Assembly (NCBI GenBank): GCA_028873155.1
Contig: JAGWML010000049.1
Location: 1 to 14,123, forward strand
Length of the DNA: 14,123 nt
Source: Acidobacteriota bacterium
Lineage (GTDB): Bacteria; Acidobacteriota; Terriglobia; Terriglobales; Acidobacteriaceae
Reading direction: 5' to 3'
Part shown: positions 13,953 through 14,123 of the stretch, in pieces
Layout: each line of letters opens with the position of its first letter
How positions within the stretch are numbered: position 1 is the stretch's first letter
The notes under the pieces: generated by a model
Databases searched by the model: none
The model's input: the letters and a program-made list of their open reading frames with translations, nothing else
What the model was told of the DNA's origin: nothing
Translations under genes and position numbers: made by a program

Positions 13953-14123
13953 CTACTTCGCGCTCCGCCCTGGCCGAAACTTCACCAGGTAAAACATCCC
14001 AATCAGCGCCAGCGTCCCGCCCCACCATACCGGCGTATGCAGGTCAGTCATCTGTACCAGCGGCGGATAGTTGCCCGTGGCCATCTCATAAATTCCGTAC
14101 CCGAAAATCAGCGCGCCATACAC
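13953..14123 (-). CDS. C-terminal end of a small membrane protein (partial)
   Basis: The minus strand from the right edge is open for 57 codons including the TAG stop at 13953-13955, giving 56 residues of an unrecognised protein; its start lies beyond the window. Two hydrophobic segments are visible: VYGALIFGYGIYE at the very edge and PVWWGGTLALIGMFYLV (31-47). Between them is a polar loop (TGNYPPLVQMTDLH), and the end is basic (KFRPGRSAK), which would place the C-terminus in the cytoplasm. C/G-rich third codon positions like those of the neighbours and the membrane-like pattern support a real gene. It is on the same strand as the isomerase-like gene, but a 186-base gap with inverted repeats makes one operon uncertain. 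Confidence 0.65.
   Translation of the reverse strand: MYGALIFGYGIYEMATGNYPPLVQMTDLHTPVWWGGTLALIGMFYLVKFRPGRSAK

Noticed and set aside
1..14123. CRISPR array, transposon, prophage or toxin-antitoxin/defence module
   Set aside because: No regularly spaced repeats, no transposase, integrase or phage-like protein, and no recognisable defence gene on either strand.

Overview
The window looks like a piece of an Acidobacteriota chromosome, probably Terriglobia/Acidobacteriaceae. This is an inference from the high G+C content, C/G-rich third codon positions, and the presence of a FecR protein with a W/Y/G-rich repeat region and of small secreted proteins typical of that group. It holds twelve genes, two of them cut by the window edges, and almost no spare DNA. 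I see no tRNA, rRNA, CRISPR array, insertion sequence, integrase or phage gene, so this reads as core or housekeeping chromosome rather than an island.

Layout. A membrane-anchored diguanylate cyclase (3-1127, +, 5' end missing) converges on glycogen synthase glgA (1152-2618, -). Divergent from glgA are a FR47-like GNAT acetyltransferase (2701-3414, +) and the 16S rRNA dimethyltransferase rsmA/ksgA (3449-4273, +), probably one transcript. rsmA converges within 16 bases on a secreted FecR-domain protein with a Trp/Tyr/Gly-rich middle and a poly-Gly tail (4290-5840, -). Next, ruvC (6617-7126, -) overlaps by four bases a secreted four-cysteine protein of unknown function (5973-6620, -). A 267-base divergent spacer separates ruvC from acetate kinase ackA (7394-8590, +), followed by a GT87-type membrane glycosyltransferase (8713-10068, +) and heme A synthase ctaA (10106-11083, +). 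The last block is on the minus strand: an L-fucose/L-arabinose isomerase-like enzyme (12342-13766), an M24 peptidase-fold protein that has lost most of its metal ligands (11089-12243), and, upstream, the C-terminal end of a small membrane protein (13953-14123).

How they work together. Most genes are unrelated housekeeping functions: glycogen storage, ribosome maturation, Holliday-junction resolution, acetate metabolism and aerobic respiration. The best candidate for a little-described functional unit is the minus-strand pair of sugar-isomerase-like enzyme and metal-less M24 protein, separated by a 97-base spacer with a perfect 8-bp hairpin. Other points of interest are the translational coupling of ruvC to a secreted protein, a glycogen synthase with serine in place of the usual ADP-glucose-contacting lysine, and a GT87 protein lacking the usual Asp in its first motif. 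All functional calls come from reading motifs by eye; no database search was run.
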